Assembly (NCBI GenBank): GCA_025738555.1
Contig: JAOVFP010000020.1
Location: forward strand, 1,736,001 to 1,800,000
Direction of reading: 5' to 3'
DNA: 64,000 bases
From: Cyathus striatus
Lineage: Eukaryota > Basidiomycota > Agaricomycetes > Agaricales > Nidulariaceae
The notes under the pieces were generated by a model. The model was not told where the DNA came from. It searched no databases and saw nothing but the letters and a program-made list of their open reading frames with translations. Position numbers and translations under genes: made by a program. Below, one piece after another: positions 34,016 through 44,295 of this stretch (its first letter is position 1; each line of letters opens with the position of its first letter).

Positions 34016-35650
34016 TCTAAAATACAAGTACCCATTTCAGCGGGATGCATTTGAAATTGTTACATGGCATCTCAACCAAACATTGTCAGGTGCAGACCCT
34101 CCTCCACTTAGAATGATATTGCATGGGGAAGGAGGTACCAGGAAATCAAAAGTGATTCAGACTATAACAGAGGTAAAGTCAGAATACACTTCACAATAAC
34201 TGGAAGCTGAGTACTGTACAGGCATTTGCACAACATGGAGCAAGCCACCTCCTGATCAAATCAGCATATACAGGTGTTGCAGCATTGCTCATAAATGGTA
34301 AAACAACCCATAGCATTGCAAAAATACCAGCAAAACAATGCTCACAACCAGTCACAGGCAAAACAAAACAAAAATTACAAGAGTTTTGGAAACTGTACAC
34401 ATACTTGATAATCAATGAGTTCTCCATGATATTGAAAAAATTCCTAATGAATTTATCCAGAAACATTGCAGTAGGCAAAGTGCAAAGCAGTTTTGAAAAT
34501 CCAGATAGTATGAATGAAGGGGGTTCAGAAAGTTTTGGTGGAATCAATGTTATTCTCTGTGGTGATCTTCACCAATTTCCCCCCATTATTGGATTGAAAT
34601 GTGATACATTTTTCTATCTGTGCAGAATTAGTGAGGATCAAGAACTTCAAATGGGGAGATTGATATATGAAAATTTCACAACTGTAATTCTGCTCCATGA
34701 ACAAGTGTGAGTAACTGATCCTGATTGGTGTGAATTTCTCTGGCAATTACAAGTAGGATTAGTAGAGGAAAGAGATTTGGACATGCTATGGCAACTTTTA
34801 GTAACTGAGAGAACAAATACTGCAGTTGATTTCAGTATTGCCCTGTGGAATGAAGCCTGTTTGGTAACCCCTCGACATGGAGTTTGCATTGAATGGAATG
34901 CAGCAGCAATTCAGAAGCATTGCATACAAAATAGGCAACAAGTTTTTGTATGCTGAGCAGAGGACACTATTGATGAGGAGAAACTAGGCATTGAAGCAGA
35001 ATATGCTGTTGTGATGCATGATTATGGGAAAGGGAAAGGAAGACAAAATGGCTTACCAGTTTCAGTCCAATTGGCAATTGGGATGAAGGTGATAGTGACA
35101 CAGAATGTGGAAACTGATTTAGACATCACTAATGGAGCATGGGGAGAGGTAATGGATATCATTTTGGATGCTGACAAAGTTATCATAAACAGTGGTACAG
35201 TGATTGAACTTCAGCACCCTCCAGCTTATATTCTTGTCAAGCTTTCACAAACCCAGGCCGGTAAATTGCAAGGACTGGAAGATTCAGTTATACCTGTCCA
35301 GCCCCTAGTGCAAACATTCAAGGTAGACATCGAGTTGAACAGCAAAAACCAACAGTGAACAGTGAAACACAGACAATTTCCTATTACAGCTGCATATGCA
35401 TTCACTGATTACTGGGCCCAGGGACAAACAATTCCCAATGTCCAATGTCTTAGTTGACATAGCAACACCACTGTGTACAGGCCTCAACCTCTTCAATCTG
35501 TACATTGCATTATCCAGAAGTAGTGGTTGCTCGACCATTCAGCTGCTGAGAGACTTCGATAATGCAATATTCATGCATGGACACAATGCAGAACTTCTTG
35601 CCAAGGACAATTGACTTGAACAACTTGCCTCACAAACAAGGGTGTGGTGG

Positions 35651-36769
35651 AGATACATGACAAACTTACTATCAAACAATACAAGTTTGACAACTCATTA
35701 AAAATAGCACCTGTCAAAGTTGTCATGTCATATAGTAGTAGTAAAATAACCAGACACCAATCAAATTTGAATGCCCACCTATAATAAATATAATAACACA
35801 GACCATTGAACATGAGTCCCAGAACTGTGCAGGAGAAAGTAGTGATGCATGTTAACACAGAGGTTGGAAACACTGGACACAAGACAAATTACGAAACCAA
35901 CTTACAAAATCAATGTAACACATCATGCATAATATCACACAATATGAAAACAGCCCTCAATTATTGTGGGCAAAAGACCTTGCCAAGCAAGGTAATGTGA
36001 TGTGAACCAAACCCTAAGTCCAGTTCACAGTTCTCTTGATAGCAGAATTTCATGAACCCATTTGAACAGGTTTGAACAGGTTTGAGCCAATTTTTAATAC
36101 TATGAATTTCAATAATTTTGTGGGACATCCATGAGCAAGAACTATGAAATTTAGGCAAGGGTAGATGTGAGATTATTAGTAAGCATGATTTGACTGCACA
36201 GCTTTGAAGTTTGATCATTAACATGTACCCTGATCAGTGCATACCAAGTCTCAATGTTGATCCCTGGACCTTTTCTCAATCATCATACACATACACTCAT
36301 CCCACTTTTATAACTCCACTGTGGTGATGAGTCTTCAAGCCTATTCATGAAGATAGTGATATATTGATAAGGCTTTCCTCTTGGTGTAGCCTATGTTGAA
36401 ATCCAACCCACCTGACCCACTTTGATCCCCCACTCAGCATTGCATGAATAACTTGCTTGCAATTCCACTTGCTATTAAACTTGCATTGCACTCCCCTCTC
36501 AGCATCACATGGCTTTGAATTATGCAATGGAAACTTGTGCAGTAAGATGATCATTATGTCAGCAAGACACTGTAGCAAGTAATGGTGATTTTTTAACATT
36601 TATGACTCACACTTTCATGCACAATATAAATTGCTGCAGTTGAATGCACTGAAGTCAGTAAGCTTTCTATTGAAACCTTCTCTGCAATAAAAACCTGTGA
36701 TTATTATTGGTTAAGTACTTTACTTTCTTTTAATTGTTCTTGTGAGCTAATGTATTACTTTTACAGAAA
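35651..36769. other. Gene-free old repeat DNA
   Basis: AT-rich and CpG-poor. I see no domain or repeat that I can name. Confidence 0.5.
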
Positions 36770-38386
36770 ATATTGTGGCTGGCTCTGAAGTCTCTGATGC
36801 TGCATTCACTGTATGCATTGATGGCTCATTAAAGGATGCTTCTGTTATATCCGTGTCCGGATACATCGTGCCGACGTTCCCACGTGACCTTCCAACATAC
36901 CCGGTCCGTTCCCGGTCCGTACCCGCTTCGGGTTTACACTTCCCGACGTTCCCGCCCGGGAACGTACCCGGAACCCGTCGGGTTTTCTATCGGGTATCCC
37001 GGATACGTACTTTCTCTTATGACGGCCTCACCGCGTCATCATTCTATTACTCCTCCCTTCCATTCCTACTTATACGTTTCATTATGGCCTTTGTAGATTA
37101 GTTCCTTATTCTTCATTCTGAGCGCGTCATTTGCGCCCCTACTCCGCTTTGCCAAGACTTCATTTCCTACTTACTCCTTTGACTTGTCCTTTGTATAATA
37201 CTTCTACATTCGTATCTACAGGTTCCTACTTAGTATAAGTAGTCTTCCAGATGTAATAGGTAGTCTTTAGTATTCGTATCAACTCTGTACACTTTCTTCC
37301 TACTCTAAGTTCCGAAACCCGCTCCGGGTTTTCCTTCGGGTTTCTCTCCCGCTACCTAGTGTAGTGGCGAAGCCTTCTCTTATACTCTAGAACGTCTTCC
37401 TTTGTTACATATCATCTTACTCGAAATACGAACCATTCCCTGGGGATATCCAGGCGGCGCAGCACACAAGCTGAAGCCACGGTTCTTTCCGCACTCCCGC
37501 TCTACGTTTCCGCACCCGTACTTACTTCGGGTTTCCGTTATAGTTCTCCCACACCCTCCGGGTGTCTTCGCAACCACTTCTAAGCAGGAAGAGAATCGGT
37601 ACGTAACAGCTTCAGAGATTACTTGGTATAACAAGGACAACAATACCCCTCTCCCTTTGACCAGTGTTTGTTGCTCTACTTGTCCCTCAAAGCCATCTCA
37701 GTGAGTCCAGGACCATGATGCTGCAGAGTCAACAAAGTCAACTGTCTCCTCCAGGTCAACTATAACTACTGCATCTCATCCCACTCCATTGATAGCTAGC
37801 TCATCTTGTTCTGCTCCATCTGCAGCCAACTTGACTTGTTCTGTTCCACCTGTGGCTGACTCATCTTATTCAGCTTCATCATCTGTCACCAACTCATCTC
37901 ATTCCACTTCCAATTTGAAGAAGAAATGTCCTGCTTCTAGAAGTCTGAAGTCTACTTGTCATGCTGTGAAGAAGACCACTGTTGACTCCAGCAGTGATAG
38001 TTCTGGTGCTGAAGAAGAGACTGAGAAGAAGGACAACAATGTTACTACTGTTTGACATTCTGATCTTACTTATGAGAAACTAAAGGAGATGGCTGAAGCT
38101 GATTGTGAGGTATGTTATTCATATTCATAGTTCTTGGAGTTTATGCTAACTGTTCTTGATTTTTAGGCTCTTAATACACATAGTAAGAAGGACTTGATGG
38201 CCAACATTGCTACAATTTTCTGTCATGAAAAGGAACACATTAACCCTCACACTAATAAAGTTCAGAGTGGTTGGTGGTGCAAAATATGCCTGTAAGTACT
38301 ATATTCTATCACAATAAGTTTAATCTAACATATATATGTAGTAGAATGAACCCTGGTGATGAAAAGAACTTCTTCACTGGAAGTTA
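36770..38386 (+). pseudogene. BED-like zinc-finger gene fragment, copy 1, split by a solo LTR
   Basis: Removing the LTR at 36843-37608 and one target copy joins GSLKDAS to EITWYNKDN in frame. The coding sequence continues through a Ser/Thr-rich region with stops near 37700 and 38053. After LTYEKLKEMAEADCE there is an intron (38110-38166). Next comes ALNTHSKKDLMANIATIFC ... GWWCKICL, an intron 38292-38341, then RMNPGDEKNFFTGS and a stop at 38386. The WWC-x2-C followed by DEKNFF resembles the N-terminal BED-like finger of transposon-derived proteins in mushrooms; the parent family is inferred. The C-terminal half is absent. Confidence 0.55.
36843..37608 (-). repeat. Young solo LTR (766 bp)
   Basis: TGTTATATCC...ACGTAACA with target duplication GCTTC at 36838-36842 and 37609-37613. 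It is still CpG-rich, unlike the surrounding DNA. The conserved LTR core lies at about 37462-37482 in inverted orientation. A CpG-decayed relative lies at 42640-43338. Confidence 0.9.
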
Positions 38387-39660
38387 ATATGCCTAGCATA
38401 CTTCCACCTACTATAAAACATTTATTTCTATATTCTAAGCACTACTTACAAACAGTATAATATATCTGGGTTGTAATTAGTAGCTAAGGTAGAGGTCCCA
38501 GATCGTTAGCTAGCATGGGAACGATTCGCACTAATAAGGGACATAACTAGCCTAAGTAGGAAAGCATCTAAGAATAGAAACACTGAGGTCAGAGCTTATT
38601 CTCAACATTGGTGGGAAATAATTACCAGTAAGGCCAGAGATCAAGCTAAGCACACATCTATTCTAATAATAGGATATTGAAGTCATATGTTATCACATCA
38701 TAGGAAAAGGCATGAGGACTTAGACTCACAGCAAATGCTGCTATCTAACCACACTGTACTAGTGCTGTGCATCAGCACACCATAGGCACCTGGCCAGGCC
38801 TGAGACCCAGCATTCCCAGCAGGCTGATTCAGTGGTTCCCATTTCCACACATCAAAGTGCATGGCATCACACTATCTTCATCACATGTTACCTGGTCTGG
38901 TTATGTTGACTTATCTATATCTTCTATTCAATTATTACTTCTATTGTCACATCACTTATATCTTTGTCACACTTTCTATCAGCCAATCAGATGTTTTTCT
39001 TGACTGACCAATGGGCTATATGATTTCTTGCGTCCCTCTTAACAGTGCCCACTACTGTTCAATTTTCATTGTTACAGAATTGCAAATATCTGCTGTGTGA
39101 TCATTTCATCACATTTACCATCAGATTTTGAAACATAAAATGTGACATATATGAGATGTCTGACTAACATAATACTGTGAAATTGCAACTTGTGATAAAT
39201 CCTATACCATTTTAATAATTTGACAGTCACATGTCTGAACAAAATGTGAATAAATGTGATATGTTGGGATATGTAACATGTGTGATGAATATAATGGTTG
39301 TAACAGATGTTGTGTGACATGAATTTGGAAATGTAACCTATGTGACTACATGACAGGAGTGTCATGCAAGCAAATGTGAGAAGTGTGACAGCTATAACCA
39401 ACAAGACAAATGTGGAATATGTGACATATGTAAAAGTGTGATGTGTGTGACAAAATGTGAAGTGTCAAAAAGTGTGACATGTGTGACAAAATGTGATGTG
39501 TCTAAAAGTGTGACATGTCGAAAAGTGTGACATATCTAAAAGTGTGATGTATTTAAATGTGTGACAAAGTGTGACGTGTCTAAATGTGTGACATGTGACA
39601 AAATGTAATGTTTGTGACAAAGTGTGACAAATGTGACAACCTATTATGCCACCTGCATGA
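38387..39660. repeat. Old repeats including TGTGACA-type minisatellite
   Basis: No gene is seen. From about 39340 to 39640 runs an irregular tandem array based on AAAGTGTGACATGTGTGACA. It has no regular spacers, so it is not a CRISPR-like array. Confidence 0.5.
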
Positions 39661-39664
39661 CCTA

Positions 39665-39964
39665 ATAATCACTTATGATCACTTATGAGTGTGGGAATAT
39701 TCTGCTAATATTTTAGTAAATGATCACATTTGAGTGTGGGAACAATCTGCTAGTTCTATCAAAAATGATCATATTTGAGCATGGGAATATTCTGCTAGTA
39801 TTATTGTAAATGATCACATTTGAGTGTGTGAATACTGTGGTAGTCCTATTGTAAATGATCAGATATGAGATCTGCTAGTATTATAGTAAATGATTGCATT
39901 TGAGCATGAGCAATTAGCTAGTTCTATGTAAATGATCACATTTGAGCATAGTAATATTCTGCTA
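39665..39964. repeat. Tandem repeat, ~45-bp unit with TGATCACATTTGAGTGTGGG
   Basis: About six imperfect copies, each ending near ATTCTGCTAGTATTAT. The unit resembles the TGATCA units of the fold-back arms at 24.6 and 28.0 kb. The array resumes at 41027 after the element below, which therefore inserted into it. Confidence 0.6.
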
Positions 39965-41022
39965 CACTGTGAACCCCACTCTGGTTGGTAATCAACCTGA
40001 CAATTGCTGAAAATCAGTTTTCAACCTGGCCCTGGTTGAATTTTGATTGAATTAGGAACAACCTAAATTATAGGTTGTGCACTATCCTATTCATACTAGC
40101 TTACTGTAGGTTGAAAATGAAAGTGGGGTAACGATTTCACAACTACAACAATGACAAAATAGCTCCACTAAGCCTCTCACATGCATACTTAATGAAGACA
40201 CCACACACTGCTAACTTGGAATGAACAGTCATCATCCCCTGCTGCTCAACTGCCTGAAAGCTACTCTATCTCAGAACATGTTGAGTCTCTGTACAAGAGT
40301 TAGAAAGGATCTTATCCACATCAAGTTCCCAGGTATGTCCAACAATCTACTAAGTTATCAGTCTACTACTGGCACTTTGGTGCTATGCAAAGAACATGGT
40401 CATGAGCTTGGTGGAGGTGGAATGTGATATTGCAGTTGCTAGCAAGGTCATGGTGCTTGGAGTGGTGTGTATTATTTGATATTCCAGAGCTGCTGATACT
40501 CACTGTTTGTTATGGTATTAGGGAATTCCAGTGCAGTAGAGCCTGACACAAACATTCAAGAGAGGAAGATGAGAAGGCAGTCATAGAATCTGTCACTGTC
40601 ATTATGGAAAACAGGAGAGACGAGGTATCAACAGATATTGACATGGACAAGTTGAAACTAACTGGTAAGAGGTTTCTGCACAGTGTTATGTATGATTGAT
40701 ATTGTCGAGCTTCTACTTTTTGTACATTATGTCACATCTGAATAATATCATCTTTAATTTCATTCAGCAGAGCAAGGAATATAGGAAAAACAAGTTACAA
40801 TGGTAATCAGTCTAGTCAAGGTTGAATCCCACCTGCAGCAGGACAGGAATGTGTAGGTTGAAATTTCACACTTATGGTCAGTAACCAACCTATGAATACA
40901 TCCTATGTAACTTGCTGACCCCCATCCAGCAGTTGCTTAAAAACAACTTATCTTAATATCATATTCAACCTAATAAAGGTTGAATTCATTGGTTGACAAT
41001 CAACCAGATCGATGTTCACAGA
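39965..41022. mobile_element. TIR element (~1,058 bp) inserted in the tandem repeat
   Basis: The ends CACTGTGAACCCC and GATGTTCACAGA are imperfect inverted repeats over about 31 bp (both include CTGTGAAC and a TCTGGTTG-like core). A GCTA duplication is at 39961-39964 and 41023-41026. Removing it restores the CTGCTAG...AAATGATCACATTTG repeat. Short open stretches inside (for example near 40221-40427) are unrecognised. Confidence 0.55.
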
Positions 41023-41063
41023 GCTAGTCCTATGGTAAATGATCACATTTGATTGCCTAAGTG

Positions 41064-41122
41064 ATCATTTTTTGCCCTGGTAAAAAGATCACCACAATCT
41101 TTTTACCAGGGCAAAAAATGAT
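41064..41122. repeat. Perfect 24-bp hairpin next to a GGCTGACACC terminus
   Basis: Arms 41064-41087 and 41099-41122 are exact complements, with an 11-nt loop. The terminus GGCTGACACC follows at about 41127-41136 and equals the end sequence of the fold-back element 24604-28064. This may be one end of an older relative of that element. Confidence 0.7.
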
Positions 41123-41154
41123 TATACTGGCTGACACCACTCACAGTCAACATA

Positions 41155-41440
41155 TAATGCCAAAAGTCTTGGTAAAGATAAAGAACAGAGTAAGATAATA
41201 AAGAACAGGGTAAAACTAATGGGGACAGAAATAATGGAATGAACTAGAAGGAATGGAAAGGCATAGGATGGGTGTCAATAATAATGGGAAAAGACAAGTA
41301 AACAGTAACAAGTAAACATTAGGTAAGTAAACAGTTTGATATATAACAAGTGTATACAGTCCAGAGGAAACATACAATGCTTGGATGAAAACATAACAAT
41401 GACTATTGTCAGTCCTAGGGGCTTTGTCATGGATATGACA
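41155..41440 (-). repeat. LTR fragment (end portion, relative of 28350-28958)
   Basis: It shares AAGTAAACATTAG, TTTGATATATAACAAG and AGTCCAGAGGAAACATAC with the end of the solo LTR at 28350-28958 and ends GGATATGACA at 41440. The other half is missing. Confidence 0.6.
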
Positions 41441-41489
41441 AATCTGAAGAATATACATTGTCAGTAATTAGAAGTAGAACATAAATAGA

Positions 41490-42640
41490 ACAACATACCA
41501 CATGATTGCTATCACTGATTTGCTTCAACTTCTCATAAGATATGTGTTGTACTGTCAAGACTGGTATTTCTATGTAAGGTTGGAAGTGTGAGGTAGGGAG
41601 TGCAGGACAGGAAGGACCATTGGCTTCAGCTTGTGTGCTGCACCCCTTGCTGTTCTCATGGTCCAAGTATTTAGAAGTGTGGAAGAGTGAGACAGAGGTA
41701 CAAGGTAGGTGTGGAAGTGTGAGGCAGAAGAGAGACAGGAGTGCAGAGTGCAGAGTCATTACTGCAGAAGTAATGATTAAGCCAGAGGTGAGTAGAACTC
41801 AAGGACAAGTAAGGAGGACTGTAACTTAATCAATATTCAAAGTGAGTAGTAGTAGTACAAGATGTGCTACTTAAATACTATATGACTTCACCAATGACTG
41901 GTGAATGAATGGGATAATAGTATACTAGTTGATAAACATAATAAGATGGTGGCAGAAGGTGGAGTAGGGTTTGAATATAATATGTACCAAGGACAAACTA
42001 AGAATTGAGATGAATGCTGAGACAAGTATACCTGGAGTATGATGGAGAAAGCATAATGGAGAATGGATAGCAAACTGGATGAGTAAGGTGACATAGGAGC
42101 TCAGTGACCTTCAGTCAGAAGAGCAGAAGGGGGTAGTGGAAGAATGAGATCTATACAAGTTGAGAAGTGCAGAAAGTGCAGAGTAGAAGTGCAGGGGAAA
42201 GGTCGGAAAGATATGGCTATGACAGTTGTCAGACCCACTGAGTTCCCTCTCTGTGTCTTCACTCAGTTCCTCACTAGAAGCAACTAAAGAGGTTTTATTT
42301 GGAGGCTGACATGACAACTTTGGACTTCCAGAAGCAGGGTGCTTCTTCTTCTGTGGCTTTCTAGCAGCTCTCAAGCTTACTTCAGACTCTGCAGCCTTGT
42401 GAACATGTTGAGAAGGCTTTGGTTTGTGCATTGAAGTATGCACTTTAACAGGAGCCTTTCCTTTCATATTTGAGGCTTCAGTTACAGAGTCTTCCAATTC
42501 TGAGGGTGAAGCAGTAGCCATTGGAAGGTCATTATCCTTGTTGTGGAAGAACTGTATCTCAGATGTGTCCTTCAAAGTCCCATCTGCATGCATGGCACAT
42601 CCAGCATCAGAGACATTGGTAGAGTAAGAAACTGAGTTGG
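41490..42640 (-). pseudogene. BED-like zinc-finger gene fragment, copy 2, split by a solo LTR
   Basis: On the minus strand it reads VSDAGCAMHADGTLKDTSEI (parallel to VSDAAFTVCIDGSLKDASEI of copy 1), then a Lys/Ser/Pro-rich linker to GSDN near 42230. After the LTR it resumes as HISYEKLKQISDSNH, parallel to LTYEKLKEMAEADCE, with the same GTATGTT donor following. Later exons are lost among LTR fragments. Same product class as 36770-38386; function unknown. Confidence 0.55.
41551..42224 (-). repeat. Solo LTR in BED-like gene copy 2
   Basis: ACTGTCAAGACTGG...GGCTATGACA with target duplication GTTGT at 41546-41550 and 42225-42229. Two extra bases (AC) precede the TG end. The conserved core GGCTTCAGCTTGTGTGCTGC lies at about 41623. 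It is CpG-depleted, hence old. Confidence 0.75.
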
Positions 42641-43338
42641 CAGGTATGGGAATGTAGAGCAGGAGTGTGGGAATGAACCATGGCTTCAGCATATGTGCTG
42701 TGCCACCTGGGTACTTTCTAGATTGGTTCATATTTCATGATGAAGGGTGTTCCAATAGAAGGGAATGTTCCAGAGTACAAGAGAGAGACTTCACTGCTAC
42801 ACTATGCAGTGGGAGAGAAACCTGAAGGAAACCCTGAAGCAGGTTTCAGACTCAAAAGTAGGAAGTAGTTGTACAGATTCAATATAAATACTAAAGACTA
42901 ATACTACATTTGGAAGATTATATATACTAACTAAAAACCTGTGGGTATGAATGCAGAAGCAGGGAGCTAAGGACAAGTTGAAGGGATAGATAAAAGATAT
43001 AGTCTGGGAAAAGCAGAGTAGGGGTGCAAATGACATGTTGAGAATAAAGATGAAAGATGGTGGCATAAACTAAACTACATTGGCCATAATGAAACAGATA
43101 GGTAAGAATGGAAGAGGGGAGTAATACTACAATGATGAGGTAAAGTGGTCATAGGAGAAACTACATATCTGAGATACCTGAAGGAAAACCCAATAGGTTC
43201 TGGGTGTAAACCCAGGCAGGAACATCAGGAAGTATAAACCCATAGCAGGTTGGTTCCAGGAACAGACCAGAAGTATCTGTCAGTCACATGGGTGCCTTCA
43301 GTAACATTGACACAATATAACCAGACATGGATATAACA
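42640..43338 (+). repeat. CpG-decayed LTR, relative of 36843-37608
   Basis: It follows the young LTR collinearly (reverse complement) from GTAGAGCAGGAGTG through the core at about 42681 to the end GGATATAACA at 43338. Nearly every CG of the young copy is TG or CA here. The first ~90 bp are missing or unrecognisable. Confidence 0.7.
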
Positions 43339-43815
43339 GGAAGTAATCACAAGCATAAGGAAGAGGCTTTGCAACTACACTAAGCAGTGGGAGAGAAACC
43401 TGAAGCAAACCTGAAGGAAAAAACCAAAGTGGTATTGGACTTAGTGGAAGGAATTTCAGAACAGAGTTGATACAAATACTGAAGACTACTACTACAATCT
43501 GGAAGTCTTATATGAGAGCTGTAACTACAAATAGAGAAAGCAGGAGATGGGGATAAGTACAAGAGATAGGTTAAGGGAAAGCTGATCATAGTGGAGTGAA
43601 GGTAGAAATGTCCAGATAATGAGGTAGGTAAAAGATGGTGGCTGAAAACTAAACTTCATTGACCATAGTGAAACAGATAGAAGCAAGGAATAATGAAGTA
43701 TGACAACAAAGTAGAAAGATAAGGAGAAACTAACTATCTGAAAAATCTGAAGTAAAACCTGAGAGAACCCAACCAGAAGCTCAAAGTTGGTTGGGACCTG
43801 TAACTGTTTGGAAGT
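43339..43815 (+). repeat. Second partial LTR copy in tandem
   Basis: Starting inside the LTR at the sequence equivalent to GAGGCTTTGCAACTACACTA, it repeats the latter part of 42640-43338 (GGGAGAGAAACCTGAAG, ACAGAGTTGATACAAATACT). Both ends are truncated. Confidence 0.55.
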
Positions 43816-44295
43816 GTTCACAAGTCACAAGTCACATAGGTGCTTCCAGGAAGTCAGAATGAGGTTGCTGGACACTTATATAAACTTTTATAACTTGAGC
43901 CAGTCATATAGCTGTATTGTTTACATGCTTACAGGACTCATCAATTCATTTATTTCACAGTGTAGGCATTCTCATATTGATGGTAACATTTTGTCCAATC
44001 CTCTCCATGGACTACCTTACTCAAATCTAGTTTTACTACATTTGGAATATTCAAAATATTTTGAGTATAAATGTATTCACAAATTCCTCTCCTTGCATAC
44101 TCTGGTATCCAAACAAAAGGCATTGACAGTCTTTCATCAGATGGATGGGCTAGATATATCCATCCATTATTTTTATTTAGATGTGTGATATTTAGAGAAT
44201 CAACACCCCCAATTCTACCCAATAATTCAGTATGTCTATTACTAATAGCTTAAATTAGTTTAAAAGTTATTATATATACAATTTATTGAAACTTA
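43816..44295. other. 3' flank of the NACHT-WD40 gene
   Basis: AT-rich. I see no gene beyond the end of the gene on the minus strand. Confidence 0.5.

Larger units (their letters stand above)
28065..35650 (+). pseudogene. Decayed Helitron (Rep-helicase), interrupted by LTRs
   Basis: Pieces of a RepHel protein appear in order. N-terminal Helitron region: 28180-28345 (VSGVNDTDLLKIIANELMSW). From 29010 (FPCLFPYGAGGIEADRPEE in one frame): WLLQYHDWRFRKHETFPFVA. Rep domain: HUH motif HLHMILW at 29747-29755 and catalytic YICMYVSK (two Tyr) at 30913-30927. LPNFIG lies near 31715. Helicase: HGEGGTRKSKVI near 34125 (Walker A with Arg for Gly), INEFSM near 34420, GGINVILCGDLHQFPPI near 34545, LAIGMKVIVTQNV near 35070 and ALSRSSG near 35510. 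Many stops and frameshifts inactivate it. Termini (5' TC, 3' hairpin plus CTRR) were not identified. Confidence 0.8.

Noticed and set aside
34191..34547. Minus-strand frame opposite the Helitron helicase
   Set aside because: Antisense shadow of recognisable helicase motifs.
39340..39964. CRISPR-like array from regularly repeated TGTGACA and TGATCACATTTG units
   Set aside because: The genome is eukaryotic, the units are directly tandem without unique spacers, and they belong to transposon-type repeats.
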